DNA from: Trochalopteron elliotii
Lineage: Eukaryota > Chordata > Aves > Passeriformes > Leiothrichidae
Direction of reading: 5' to 3'
Assembly (NCBI GenBank): GCA_024734555.1
Contig: JANPWX010020150.1
Coordinates: forward strand, 2,453,809 to 2,517,808
DNA: 64,000 nt
Below the pieces are notes generated by a model. It ran no database searches and was not told the origin of the DNA. It saw nothing but the letters and a program-made list of their open reading frames with translations. Position numbers and translations under genes: made by a program. This document shows, in pieces, positions 47,516-58,445 of the stretch. The stretch's first letter is position 1. The number at the start of each line of letters is the position of its first letter.

Positions 47516-49422
47516 CCTGACTACCTTATAATTATAGTTTTGTTTCTTTTCTATTGGAAAGAAACCTTGGTCACTTTCTTTATTCTTCTGTTCCTATTTT
47601 CCCCCCTTGCTCCAGCTGCCAGTTGCTCAAGGTAGGTGTGAGTAGGCCATGGGGGAGGCAAAACTTTTTTCTGCATGTTTCGTATCAAAGCTTTGAAGAC
47701 TTATTGCATACCCATGTCTCACAGCCATCTCATTTTATTGCAGATACAGGAGGAAAGATTTTGTGGAAACTGATTATTAGTTTCACAAGAGACAATTGAT
47801 TTAAAAATTACTAACCAGACTGCTAAGCAGAATTTCTCCATTTGGAAGGAGACGAAGTCCTTAACAGGTTAAGAAAGAGATGTGGGGGCCTTAGAAAAGC
47901 AAAGGGAAGGTTCCTCCCTGTCATCTTCTTTCTTGAGACTCATCCTTTCATCCTCTGCTGTCGGCCTTCTTCTGGAAGATTTCAGGGTGAGCAGTCCTTG
48001 GGTGATGAGCTGTTGGAATTGCACCAGAGAATTATGTGTATGAAAGTACTAAACCTTTGCACAGACGCCTTTCCTTCCCTGTTTGGTCTGCCACTGGTCA
48101 AAATGAACAATATTAATTCTGTTCTCATTCACAAAGGTATTAAATCAAAATAAACCTGAAAATTCTCCACTGAAGTGTGCCAGACTGTGACACAAAATAC
48201 CCACTCATTTAGCATATTTAGAATATCAAGTTTGTAGCCTTCAGTTGTAGATCTCTGCCCACAAGATGTTCTGTCCTCTTAGTCATTGAAATCAGTGGGG
48301 CTTAAGCTCTTTGAAATTTTTACAGATCTGAGACATTTACTGGTAAATTATATTGCAAAGTTATTTAATACCTGAGCACAAGTGATTAAAATACTGCATC
48401 ACTTACGGAGCTTTGGTTCTCTGTTATTCACGCCCATGTTGGAGTGTCTACGTCTGCTTGCCAGTTTACTCATCTTGGCTTGATCACTGTGCTTCAATGG
48501 CTCAGTTTCAGTCAGGTGAGTAACCTTAGTTTTGGTTGTATTGAGGGTTACACGAGTTTGAGGAAAAGTGCTGTCATTTAATAATGTGTATAATAGTAAC
48601 CAAGGTTTTTCAGAAATAAATTAAGGACACAAATCTTACCCTCAAGAGTTTATGATTTGAATGGATCTATAACATGATGAATGAACACAATAGAAGCAGA
48701 AGGAGGAAAGAAAAAATATAGGGTCAAGCATCACTAGAAAAATCTGTGTCATTTCACTGATGAATTACACGTACATTTACTGGTTCTATTTCAAGTGTTA
48801 TGGAGTGTAATTGGTATTGTATGTACATATACTTGAAAGATGACCCAGATATAAGATTGCTAGAAATCAGCTACTGCTGCTGATGCAACAAATCTGCTAC
48901 ATGGTATATATATTTTTATATATGTATTATTAAATCCATAAAATCATTTAATACCTTTTTGGAAAGATACAGTCCTCTGGGTGACTGGCATCTGGCATAC
49001 CCTCAGCAGCACATCAGACACTCTTGAATGGCACAGCACAACTGGCTTTTCAAGGAATGGGGATGCCAAGGTTTTAACACAAAAATTGCTTCTGCCCAGT
49101 GTGAATCAATAACTCTGATTTTTCATTAGCTACTCATGCTTTGAGCCCATGACACTTGGTCTGCTTGACCTTATTTGTCTCACCGTGGAGTTCATGGTAA
49201 AGAAAGATATTGACAACCAAAGAGCATCAATAATTGTGATCCATGTATCTTCCAACCCAGAGATAAAACCCCTAAGTTATGATTTCAGATAGTGCTGTTA
49301 ACCCTAGACTGGTTTTGATTACCAGCTTTATAAGGGATAATTATTAATTATAAATTATTCTTGACTGGAAGGGCTTAGGAGATGTCTCAAAAATCCTAGG
49401 CACATCCTAGGAAGAAGGGGAG
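47516..49422. other. Unique noncoding sequence
   Basis: No gene recognised. A perfect-consensus splice-donor word 'cag/gtgagt' occurs at 48513-48521, but no supporting exon structure was found. TA-rich simple sequence lies near 48903-48930. Confidence 0.5.
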
Positions 49423-49775
49423 TCATAGAGTTACAGAATCATACACTTTTAACAGCTGGGATTGACTTTAAAGGTCATCTAGTCCCAACCCCATCTGCTA
49501 TGGGCAGGAACACCTACAAGACCAGGTTGCCCAGGGCCTTATCCAACTTGGCTTTGAACACCACCAGGGCTGGGGTATCCACAGCCTCCCTGGGCAACCT
49601 GTTCCAGAGTCCCTCCACACTCACAATGCAAAATTTGTTTCTAGCACTTAACATAACAATATCTAACATAATTTTCCCCTCTTTCAATTTTTACCCAATA
49701 CCCCTTGTTCTATCAATACATTTCCTGACTGAGAGTTCCTCTCTGGGCCCCCTTCAGATACTGCAGACTTTTTTT
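49423..49775 (-). mobile_element. CR1: CR1 LINE 3' end, antisense (about 350 bp)
   Basis: 'tcatagagttacagaatcatacacttttaacagctgggattgactttaaaggtcatctagtcccaacccc', 'aagaccaggttgcccagggccttatcc', 'ggggtatccacagcctccctgggcaacctgttccagagtccctccacactcacaatgcaaaatttg', 'acccaataccccttgttctatcaatacatttcctgactgagagttcctctctgggcccccttcagatactgcag' run in CR1 order on the reverse strand. The 161-codon frame starting at 49500 is an antisense passage through this element. Confidence 0.93.
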
Positions 49776-51429
49776 CCCCTACTCAGGATATCTCCATTTA
49801 TCCTCTTAGTACTTCCAGGATGCTTTTCCCAGAGCAATGCCAGCAAAGTCTACCATGTATCCTGTCACAGTGAAGAAATACAGGATAACAGGGAAATGAC
49901 TGTGGATTGCTGTTGGGTTAATGTGGCTGCAGTATGGCAGGAAAGGGAAAAGGGGTGTGAGTGTGTGAAAAAGCGTGATCAATGAGATTTTTAACTCAAC
50001 AGACAGAGATGATTTGTTTAAGATTTAGTAAAGTGAACAATTAGAGAGATAAAAAATTTTACATACACTTTTTTGGTCTCTACTGTTGTTTTTTCATCAG
50101 GCTGTCAGTAATGATTTTAGGTCCAGAATAAGCCTATACTGGAGCCAGTAACTGTCAAGGGCAATACATACACACGGTACACATAAATTTTTGACATAAC
50201 TTTTTTATATTTAACACAGTCCTCTTCCCTGTCTGATGGCATTCCTGAAATTTTCTAGATTCACCACTGCAACCATGTAAATTCTTACCTGCATATAAAT
50301 CCATATTTAGAACCTGCCCATATTCAATGTTTATGTTGAGTGCTAAATTACACCAAGGTCATTTATACATGTGTCCTCTGCAGAGGGATATGTGGTTGGC
50401 AGTTGTGTGGCTCTGGGCAAGCTTGGAAGTGACTACCAGCTACAAAAGCCATGTAACCATGCTAGCTTGAGCTAGCTTGGTGTGGGTTATAAGCCTTGCC
50501 AGAGGAGGGAAAAGGGGAGAAATAAATACTGTGGCAGCAGTGCATCTGAGCTCTAACATGCAGACCTACACAGCCAGCTAAATCAAGACTAACTCAAGAT
50601 GGCTAGGTGAGTTATGGTGGGACTTTTGACTGCAGTAAAATCACTTTCATTGGGTACATATCTAAAGTGAGGTGAGATGCAGTATGAATGAATGTGTAAG
50701 GTGGGTTTGAAGACTTTAAGGAGCTACTGTTTTTGGAGTAAGTGTAAAACTTATTAATATACAAATAAAAAAGCCTGGAAATAGAACTAAGTAAGTTTTT
50801 TCTGATCTCACGTCTTATTTATAATTAACAAAAGACAGGAAATCCTTCTGCTTATTTTCACATGTCCAAATGGAGAGCCTAAGTTGAGGAACCTTAGTTT
50901 TATTTCTCCAAGTAGCATGCTTATGTCTGTCTGTCTACCTGCTTATCTAGTCCTCCCTCTATTCATGTGAAACAACAGAATAAACTAATAGCATCTTTCC
51001 CAGATGAAAACAAGTGTATTATCTTTTTATGTTTTCTGAAGCAGGCCAGCATTTCATCATTTCACTGTGTTCAGTTGTTATGTTAGATTGTTTAATGTAA
51101 TGGGATGACATGACACTGGTACACCAGATACATCAGAATTATGAATGCTGGAAAGAGACAGTGATAAAGTGTTTTGAGATACATGCAATCCTGATAGTGC
51201 TATAAGTTTCTGCAATTTATTAAAGACATTTCCCCTGTGCCACCTCATTATTACACATCGAAGGGGAAAAACAAGGGCAAGGTGGATAGTGGGGAAAAAA
51301 AAAAAAGAAAAATATGTTGTTCTATCTATGGATCAGAAATCCCTCAGATATGTTAAATTAATATACAAGCATAAGTAAGCTTGAGAGAGACTAAAATAGA
51401 TTTGGAGGGCAAAAATCTGTATTGGTTGT
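49776..51429. other. Unique noncoding sequence
   Basis: No gene recognised. A start codon directly before a consensus donor ('caagATGGCTAG/gtgagt', 50595-50612) and a 7-bp self-complementary word at 50461-50476 are noted but unsupported. Confidence 0.5.
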
Positions 51430-51789
51430 CTTGTTGATTGATGAGGGTGGGTATCTCCCGTGGGTCGCTTACTGGCTAAAGCAGTTCCCAGACCACCCAA
51501 AACAGTTTGTGATTTCCCCCAATTCTGCTGGCTGAGCGTGGTTAAGGCTGGAAGAACGGAGCGAGCTCTGGCTTGGGTTCGAAGGTGTTTATTCAGTGCA
51601 GCTCCATGTGCCAGGAGTGCACTTGCCAGGACATGTGCCAGAACCCCAATTTTGGCCTTGTGCTCTCCTCTCACCAGGTCACAGCCTGGGAGGAGGACAC
51701 TCTGGGCCAATGGGGAAGGAAAGGGGTGGGATCCAGGACAGGGTGATACCAGGTGTTATTTTGGGTACAGGGATGGGGGTATTTTGGAA
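51430..51789 (-). mobile_element. LTR-like segment, minus strand
   Basis: Higher in GC than the surroundings. On the minus strand it has a CCAAT-type word ('ccattggcccag'), then an AATAAA at 51593-51588 followed by 'caccttcgaacccaagccagagctcgctcc', an arrangement typical of a retroviral R-U5 junction. No TATA box is obvious and the limits are uncertain. It abuts a second LTR, which may have inserted into it. Frames on both strands here are by-products. Confidence 0.45.
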
Positions 51790-51795
51790 GGAGCA

Positions 51796-52207
51796 AGAAA
51801 GCCGAGGGAACCCCAAAATAAGTGAGAAGTTGGCAAGAGCAAAACGCAGATACAACCAGTATGGTCAGTGCTACGTTCGCCGTTTATTCTGGCTAAAAGG
51901 GCAGGTTATATACACTTCTACATAGTTTACAGTCACAGATGGTCTTTCATTGGTACACAGCACAGAAAAGAATGCAAACACTTATTGTTGACCAACCTCT
52001 TAAGGCAGCTACTGCATCCACACCAACCACTGCACCTGCTAACTACTAGAAAACTCCCATTCCTTGTTAACACCTTAAGGGGCAATTCTCACTGCGCCAC
52101 AGACTTGGCAGCTGAATTTCCACCTGCGTCACCAAGGTCCAGTCTGGGTGATTCACTCACAGTCCAAACACAGATTATATTCACTGTCCCTAAGAAATTC
52201 TGCAACA
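51796..52207 (-). mobile_element. Solo LTR, minus strand, class II-like
   Basis: On the minus strand it begins TG ('tgttgcagaatttcttaggg'), has a TATA-like 'gtgtatataacc' (51914-51905) and AATAAA at 51888-51883 only about 17 bases further, the compact spacing seen in avian class II and alpharetroviral-type LTRs. The words 'ggagca' at 51790-51795 and 52208-52213 flank it as a candidate 6-bp target-site duplication. The minus-strand 3' edge lacks the usual CA, so that edge may be mutated or off by a few bases. No internal retroviral genes. Confidence 0.65.
51905..51914 (-). promoter_or_regulatory. LTR TATA box
   Basis: Minus-strand 'gtatataacc' immediately upstream of the polyadenylation signal, matching the compact avian LTR layout. 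Confidence 0.6.
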
Positions 52208-52213
52208 GGAGCA

Positions 52214-54610
52214 AACCAAGTACAGACAAATAAACAAACTACAGATACAAATTTGAAAACCTCAATCACGCACTGCAACAGATTGAGATATCTGGAAGAC
52301 AGATTATGGGAAAGCATCTGAGCAAGTAAGAAAATGACAAACTCAGAATTGCTATAGAGATCAAAGACCTTTCCAGATGCAGCAAAAATGACAGAGATGC
52401 TGATGGTCCAAAATAACTGTGAAGCTAGACCTGGTGTTGGGCGGGCATCAAAATAATGCTTCTCTACCATTTAAAGGTGTTCAGGCATACCATTAGTGTT
52501 TGCTGAAAATTAAGGTTAGATTGATCTGAGATCCTTGGCTCTCAGTTTATTTCAAGATTTCTAGAAGGAAAAAGGAAACTTTAGAAGTCCGACTTATTTG
52601 TGGGGGTATGAATCTGTGAGGAACTCCAAACACTTAATTAATAGTATTCTTTGTATTCCATGAATCAACAGTCATGAACTGAGGCTTTTCCAGGTTTGAG
52701 AGCTTTGGGCTGATCTGAGAATGAACATTCCTGTCCTGAACTCATGCAAATATCCCCAAACTTCAATTCACTGGCTTTTAGGAGAGATCTAGAAAATTTG
52801 TGGAAGACACACGGGTGAATGAAAGCTGGTTTATTTGCTGAGCCAATGACATACAAGGATGTTGAATCAAGAAAGTGCAAGAAGATGCCAGAAAAATCCA
52901 GGTATGATGAGTCCAAGATAAAATGCTCATCACAGTACATTTTATTGACAGTGACTTATGATTTTCTTACAGCCCAAGTTCACAAGCTGTCAGAGGAGCT
53001 GCAATCCTCATTGTTCAGATGATGACCAATGAGGGAGAGAAGTAAAGATGCAAGATCACAGGAGGAATCTCAGTTGATTATCTAAGAAGCAAACCTGCAT
53101 AATTTGGAGTTCAGACCCATATTTTAATGATCAGAGAGCTTCTCTTCTTCCTGTGTCATGGTATTCTGCATCCCACAATACTGTTTTTCCCTCTGAAAGG
53201 GGATGCTTATCTATTAGTGAAGTAAATCTTTCACAAGTGAACACAGATATGAGTGGTTTTTAAGGAAATTTCTACCAAACAATTGGTGGTCTTTGTGGAC
53301 TGAAGCTGGTTGCTGCTTTCTCCACGCTACTGCCATTTTTTCCTCACTGAAATGCTTGTGAACAGTCTCTGGGAGAAACCAAAACTGGGCTCACATCTGA
53401 AGGTAAACTACTTATCAGGTACTGACATTTCTGAACAGAGTGAAAGCCCTCAGGTCAAGCAGTCTCATGGAAAAATGTGCAACTTCTCCCCCTTCTAGTC
53501 ATGCCCAGGGACTAGCAGGGGAACATCTGCCTGCAGAACTACTCGTCTGTCACCTTTTCCCATCATCTAACTCAGTTTTATAGAAAGAAAATTCCATTTC
53601 ACAAGTCTTTGGAGTCTCAAAGCTTCTTACCCATTTTCAAGTCATTATTTTTGTTCTTAGTATTGACTCATTCAAATCTTATGTTTTAGCTGACGTTCTT
53701 GTTCAAGCTTTCAAACATCAGAGCAGTGAAAGTGTTTTTAATAAAAAAATCGTGTGACTTGTCTAAATGACACATCCTCCCTCTTTCTCCAGGGGAGGAG
53801 TGGGAAGACATCTAGGTAAAGGATCTAGCAAGGAAAGACCGTAGAGACTGTATCTGCTGTGCTGTCAAAAGAATATCCATGTACTTGAATTTATATATAT
53901 AAAAGTCTTAGAAAAAAACATATTAACACCACTGAATGTCCTTCATTATAAGGCATGGCAAGACCTGAAACAACACTTTGCTCATGACTCAGGTCCAATA
54001 AAGACCAGGCATTGGAAGTGCCAACCCAAGAAAATGATTTTCCCAATCATAATCAGATAAACCTTGAGAAATAAGAGTAGATTCATCGAGTGTTTGGAGA
54101 AATAGCCAATGGGGAGCCTCCTGTCTATTGGCAAGACCCTTATTGACGTCAGTGAAAACATGACAGAGCCAGGATGAAGCAGACGAGGCATTAGGGATAC
54201 ACAAATACCAAATAAAAATACCGCAGGCATTTTGCTCTTCAACATTAATAACAAATGTCAACAGTCAAGTGCTGCTTCTTCGGTATGAAGCTGTGATATC
54301 CAGCCAGTAGGTAATCTCTCAAGACTTCCCAGCAGCCATTTATAGCTTCTGATAAGGTAAAGGATTTATTTTCTTAGCTTGCCCCAGACCCTCTTCAAAA
54401 TAGCAGTTTTACTTGTGGGAGTGAAAGTATGGATGAGGTCAATTGCTGGTTTCATGGCCAGGAAAGTACAGAAACTGGGATAGTGGTAAAGGATTAAGAA
54501 CATCTTTCTTCTGTTGTCGTCTCTGTGATGTCTATTTATGGCAACTGAAAATATATTCACAGAGGTTCTTAGGCATCCTGTGATCTACATCTGAATTAGT
54601 CCCATGTCAG
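52214..54610. other. Unique noncoding sequence
   Basis: No gene recognised. A 67-codon frame at 52819-53022 is Lys/Glu/Ser-rich with a donor-like 'ccag/gtatga' inside; there is no family resemblance. Confidence 0.5.
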
Positions 54611-54652
54611 TAGAATCACAGATTATAAGACTTGGGAAGAGATACAGACCTA
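54611..54652 (-). mobile_element. CR1: CR1 LINE 3' terminus, short antisense fragment
   Basis: 'tagaatcacagattataagacttgggaagagatacagacct' resembles 'agaatcacagaatcattaggttggaagggacct'. Only about 40 bases, so the assignment is tentative. Confidence 0.45.
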
Positions 54653-56384
54653 AGGAAGGGATCCTGCCAGAGTAAACAGTGGAGTTTTAGATGTCAGCTT
54701 TGTCGGAAAAAGACATACACCCCTGGCCAAAGCATTGCCTTGTTCTGCACAAGATCACTGGTTATAAGTCCTCTTTCAGAAGTATATCCTTCAGTCTGGC
54801 TTTCAGGAACATGGAAAAACAAAGATAGGAGGAAGCACCATTATTGCACTGGCATCAGAGGGCACATGCAGATCCATGTCAGCTGATAGGACTCATCTTT
54901 CATGGTGTGAAAAGTTCCATCTCAATCTTTGCTGTCTAACCAGCTTCAGTTAAGCTGTAGACTTTCATGTGAGGATGTTGGAGGTGTAAATATATTTTTC
55001 TTTCAGCTGGTGATGATGTGGGAGTGGTAGCTTGCTAAAGGGAGAGTCTGAGAAAGTGGAAAAAATTCAAGTTACAGTAGAAAGATTTTCCAAGAGTTTT
55101 TCTCTGGCTAGAGCTCAGCTTCTCAAGTGTTTGGGAGCCTAAATACCCCTGATTGCCCCAAACTTTGTGAAATCAGAAAAAGTCTTTCTGAAAATCTTAG
55201 TCTTACTCTCAATTTACCTAAATTTACCATTCAGTAAACAGAAATAATCATGTTGTAAAAAAACCCAAAAAACCACAATAAGGACAGTGGCAAGCTCTGT
55301 GCTGTAGACCTAGATACCCTCTAAATAGCTCTCTGAGAGTTCCATGTCCAGTGCCTGAACAATCCATCAAGGACTGACTTAACCCCCCCTTCCTTCCTGT
55401 TTTGAAGTCTGGTGATTTCACTGCATGTAGCTAGGCTCTTGGCAGCCCCACAGAGATTTTCCTCGTGCTTTCTGGTGCTGTTTTATTCTATGAATTGTTT
55501 GCACTTCAGGAACAGGAGAATGAATTGGTCTCTGTGGAGTGTTGATGCCATTTCAGACTGAATAGGCTGGGGGGCAGCTAACCCTCATGACAGAATAAAA
55601 TACAAAGAAGGCTTTATTGGTGTCCCTCTCCCCTTTTAACCTTTTAAATACCTCTTTGTGAAGAACTTATTGTCTGCTCTTCTAAATTAAATCAGAGATG
55701 AGGAGAGGACAGAGTAAATTCTAACAGTTGGAAGGGCCACAAAGCAGCTAATCTCAGCTATGGAACATTTATTTATGTTGGGAACATACCTTTAGGAATT
55801 CACTTTTGCTTACTGCTTTTGAGATTGGGGAGCAGAGCCCTGTGTCTATGCACCTGGTCATGGGCTGTGGTAGAACCCTTGTTTGTGCCAGCCTCTGGCA
55901 GTTTCCTTCATGAGGTGTCCCATTGCAGGTGAATGATGTTTTGCATTTGTAGCTCATTTCAGTTTTACCAGTTATATTTCTTGGTTTAGCTTCACACTCC
56001 TCATATTTGTGAAAGTTGTTGAATCTCTGGCAATGCAAAATGCCCAGTCTTCCTCGTTACCTTTTAAAAATGCCTGTATTTCTGCCTTTTGTAACACGTT
56101 CATCTTTCTGCCTCAGGCTTCTTACCACTGAAGTTTCAGACAACCAGGCACGTCCTGTCTGGAGAGGAAAAGACTAAAGGGAGTAATGATGAATGTCCAT
56201 AAACACATAAAGGCATGTCCCTGAAAAAGGAGAGGAACCAATTATCCTCATTAGTCAGTGGGAACAAAAAAAAAAGAAAAAAACCTAAGGAGTGATAGGT
56301 TCTAAGTGATGCACTGCATATTTAGGTTGACTGTTATGGAAAACTTCATAACTATTAGTACATTTAAGGCAATGAAGCAACTCA
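54653..56384. other. Unique noncoding sequence
   Basis: No gene recognised. A CR1-like word 'aacagttggaagggccacaaagcagctaatc' at about 55720-55752 is too short to be certain. Confidence 0.5.
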
Positions 56385-56557
56385 CCCAAGGGAGGTAGTC
56401 AGATCACCTTCATTGGAGATAGTCAGGGGAAGGTTTGACACTCATCCATCAGAGAAGTGTTAGAGATAATTAAATCAGTCTTGCCCCAGGCAAAAGGATG
56501 GACTAGATAATTCACTGGTGCTCCTGTTCAACCCAGCAGATTCTATATTTTTCCTTC
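56385..56557 (+). mobile_element. CR1: Old CR1 LINE 3'-end fragment
   Basis: 'aggtagtcagatcaccttcattggagatagtcaggggaaggtttgacac' followed by 'aggatggactagataattcactggtgctcctgttcaacccagcagattctat' follows the layout of older CR1 3' ends ('ccttggagatattcaa..ggactagatgac..attctatg'). Confidence 0.6.
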
Positions 56558-56576
56558 TTAATTGGAAAGATATAAA

Positions 56577-56612
56577 TGCGTGTGTATGTGCATGTGTGTA
56601 TGTATGTGTACC
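56577..56612 (+). repeat. (GTAT/GTGT)n simple repeat
   Basis: 'gcgtgtgtatgtgcatgtgtgtatgtatgtgta': short, imperfect alternating purine-pyrimidine DNA. Confidence 0.75.
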
Positions 56613-58180
56613 ACAATTCCTTTTACCCATGGAATGGCTGATGGAGTGACATTTCTTCCCTTAGCTTTATTCTCTGTGTTTTGAAATGTTTGCTCTAAAT
56701 TGCCTCAGCAGCTTTTTCAGGTGCCTGTTTGCAGAATTGTGAAGGGGATCAGGTGCTGGCAGCTGTTGATCTTAATTTTTCCTCTTGATTGGTTTTGTTT
56801 CACTAAAAATTAGCCCTTAAAATATACATCTAGACAGGAAGAATTGTCTCCTTGCCTGTCTGATTACTTAGTGCCACAGACTAGACAAACATCTCTGAAA
56901 GGCTCTGTTATTTAAATGTTTTTATTTAAAAATCCATCTCTCTCTGGAGTTGCCTGTCTCTTTTCACTGGTTTTATAGGGACTCCTGATACTGCTGATGT
57001 TATTAGAAAACTAAAGACTCTGAAATGAAGCATCCTGAGCCTGCTGCACCTTGCAGGCCTGCACAGGATGTTTTCCCATGCCTTTGTTCCCCTGCTGATG
57101 ACGCAGGGTAATGGCCATGGCAAGGCACCCAGTGTGCTCTGCATTTTGCCCATTACAATTAGCATGATTGTCTCAGTGCTAGTTTGTGCTTCTCCATCTG
57201 TTTGCAGCCTCCATCTGTTGTCTCTCCTCTTACAGTCAGTTAAGTCTAAGGATTTAGATAAAGCTAAGAGGTGTGCTGTACGTTGTCTGTGGCAGCAGGC
57301 ACCTGTGCTCAGTTCTGCTCTGGGTTTGCACCACTGACTGCAGCCAGACTGTGATGCCTGACCCTGTCCTACAGATGGAACAGCAATACAAGTGACGATG
57401 AGGGCAGGAACAGTGGAGCTCCTTGATCTTGTGGTCCAAGAAAAACTGCTACGGCACAAACCATGCACTATCTCATTTTGATTGCTGGTAATCACAGAAC
57501 ACTACAAGGACATCTTGGAGAGTAAATTTAGAAAGGACTTTGAAATCTTTCAGAGAGGCAAAGGATAATATTGATGTTCATACACTGCAAGAAATACTGC
57601 ACAGGTAAGCACCATCATTTTTTTGGCAGCTCAGACAAAGCATCCCTTATCACAGCTGAGGCTACAATGCATGAGTTAGTTCCTTTCTTAAGTGTGCGAG
57701 CTGAGTGTAATTCTACCTGAGGAATTTGCTTTGAAAGGCAATTAAAACTTTGCACAGTGAAACTTTATGGACAACACAGGAAGCAGTTTTCCACCTCCTT
57801 TACCTTGATCTTTGCAACCCTGACAACACCCACCATGCTGGGAGAGCTTGAGTGGTGGGTCCTTGAAAGAAGGGCTTCTTCCAGTGTGTATGCAGGCAGC
57901 AAAGAACATCATTGTCCAGCCTCACAGCTCAGACAGAGACTGAATGCAAACTAATTGTATACAATAAATCAATTCTGAATTAGGTCTGCAGCAAATGGAG
58001 AAAGATCTTTTGCTCTTTCATCCAGTTAGCCAGTGTGTCATTAACACCCTCCCCTTGAGCATCAACCCTCCCAAATTCTGTGATGCTCCAGGGCCACTTA
58101 AACATTGTAGAAGAGATAATTCAAGCTTTTTTTTTTTAGCCAGTGATGTTCCTTACCTCATAACATGCTACAGTTGAGCA
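56613..58180. other. Unique noncoding sequence holding the longest open frame
   Basis: The minus-strand frame 57495-56926 (189 codons) is the longest in the window. Its translation (MITSNQNEIVHGLCRSSFSW...) is Ser/Arg/Cys-rich without a recognised domain, and no promoter or splice structure fits. The plus-strand sequence at about 57095-57185 looks like possible conserved noncoding DNA. I judge the frame accidental. Confidence 0.45.
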
Positions 58181-58445
58181 TAGAATCACAGAATGACAGA
58201 ATATCCTGAGTTGGAAGGGACCCACAAGGATCATTGAAGTCTAGCTCCTGGACAATCCCAACATGTGTCTGAGGGCATTGTCCAAATGCCTTTGTCAGGT
58301 TGGTGCTGTGACCACTGCCCTGGGGAGCCTGTTCAGTGTCCAGCCACCCTCTGGGTGAGGAACCTTCACCTTTACCTAAACCTCTCCATGCCTGACTCCA
58401 TTCCCTTGGGTCCTGTCCCTGCTCACCAGTAAGAAGACATCAGCA
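58181..58445 (-). mobile_element. CR1: CR1 LINE 3' end, antisense, distinct subfamily
   Basis: 'catagaatcacagaatgacagaatatcctgagttggaagggacccacaaggatcattgaagtc', 'ctgagggcattgtccaaatgcctttgtcaggttggtgctgtgaccactgccctggggagcctgttcagtgtccagccaccctctgggtg' and 'ttcccttgggtcctgtccctg' follow the reverse strand of a CR1 subfamily that ends in 'ggatcattgaagtc'-type wording, different from the others in the window. It has small internal deletions. Confidence 0.93.

Noticed and set aside
49500..49985. 161-codon plus-strand frame
   Set aside because: Most of it is the antisense strand of a CR1 3' end, a region that does not encode protein in that direction.
51333..51925. Three frames of 109-125 codons
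   Set aside because: They lie in LTR-like sequence on both strands and show no gag, pro, pol or env features.
56926..57495. 189-codon minus-strand frame, the longest in the window
   Set aside because: No domain, low hydrophobic periodicity and odd Ser/Arg/Cys-rich composition. It has no promoter or splice support, and one frame this long is plausible by chance in 64 kb.
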